The notes under the pieces were generated by a model. The model ran no database searches. It had not been told where the DNA came from and saw only the letters and a list, made by a program, of their open reading frames with translations. Below are positions 5,846-5,970 of a stretch of 5,970 bases of DNA, piece after piece (position 1 is the first letter of the stretch; each line of letters opens with the position of its first letter). The translations under genes were made by a program, and so were the position numbers. Source of the DNA: Thiopontia sp964344785 (GTDB taxonomy: Bacteria; Pseudomonadota; Gammaproteobacteria; GCF-002020875). The DNA is taken from NCBI GenBank assembly GCA_964344785.1, contig CAYFOR010000148.1:1-5970 (forward strand), given 5' to 3'.

Positions 5846-5970
5846 ATGAACAGAGTCATGGAAAATCCACTGGCCTACATCACCATTCCATTCATGCTGA
5901 TCTTCAGTGTACTCAACTCACCCCGCCTTATTCACCAAATAACCCATAAAACAAGGAGGCGCGCCCTCTA
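5846..5970 (+). CDS. Probable small membrane protein, 3' end cut by the window
   Basis: An open frame of 41 codons with no stop runs to the right edge. It begins MNRVMENPLAYITIPFM and has a hydrophobic stretch at about residues 9-24 (LAYITIPFMLIFSVLN), then a basic segment (HKTRRRA), consistent with one N-terminal membrane helix with a positive cytoplasmic or anchor side. I recognise no family. It starts 24 bases after the radical SAM stop with a good Shine-Dalgarno, so it would be the third gene of the tetR operon. A second strong Shine-Dalgarno (AAGGAGG at 5953-5959) inside this frame could belong to another start just beyond the window, in which case this frame may be short or not real. 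Confidence 0.45.
   Translation, partial: MNRVMENPLAYITIPFMLIFSVLNSPRLIHQITHKTRRRAL
5953..5959 (+). promoter_or_regulatory. Strong Shine-Dalgarno-like AAGGAGG near the right edge
   Basis: This is a near-perfect anti-16S match. A start codon 6-11 bases downstream would fall at about 5966-5971. The window ends in CTCTA, so an ATG beginning at 5970 is possible but cannot be seen. Confidence 0.4.

Noticed and set aside
5767..5949. Forward 60-codon frame across the radical SAM stop
   Set aside because: It overlaps the radical SAM C-terminus in another frame and has low-complexity composition; the frame starting at 5846 has a better ribosome binding site.
5958..5965. GGCGCGCC octamer (rare-cutter site) near the right edge
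   Set aside because: A single palindromic octamer with natural flanking sequence is no evidence of a vector junction.

Overview
The window reads as chromosomal DNA from a gammaproteobacterium of moderate GC. The gene types, codon style and Shine-Dalgarno sites fit a free-living or symbiotic sulfur-oxidising lineage such as Chromatiales relatives. That placement is an impression from protein style, not a search result. There are seven well-supported protein-coding genes, one probable partial gene at the right edge, and no rRNA, tRNA, CRISPR array or insertion sequence that I can see.

Left part (1-2509). Positions 1-327 hold no convincing gene. A leftward gene (330-828 region) encodes a stand-alone CopZ N-terminal-type protein with zinc and [2Fe-2S] cysteine sets and no copper-binding HMA domain. 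Diverging from it across 107 bp is a rightward, tightly packed operon of three genes: a SigZ-family ECF sigma factor with a cysteine-bearing C-terminal tail, a short TrmO/TsaA-type tRNA methyltransferase (12-base gap), and a RibD/dihydrofolate-reductase-fold reductase (ATGA overlap).

Right part (2495-5970). A leftward gene encodes an exported protein with one planctomycete-type CxxCH heme site and about 360 residues of unrecognised sequence. Its 3' end overlaps the reductase gene tail-to-tail by 15 bp. It diverges from a TetR-type regulator gene, which is followed after 13 bases by a gene for a B12-binding-domain radical SAM enzyme. A probable small membrane protein gene starts 24 bases after that and runs off the window. 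The short spacer between the cytochrome gene and tetR carries two related imperfect palindromes, 43 bp centre to centre. They overlap the predicted promoters and the cytochrome translation start, which is the arrangement expected of a local repressor controlling both directions.

The most interesting possibilities are (a) a TetR-controlled unit of exported heme protein, radical SAM enzyme and membrane protein with no function I can name, and (b) a cysteine-tailed sigma factor facing an Fe-S/zinc protein, with tRNA-modification and reductase genes in the sigma operon, suggesting a metal or redox stress response. Both are inferred from gene order and motifs.
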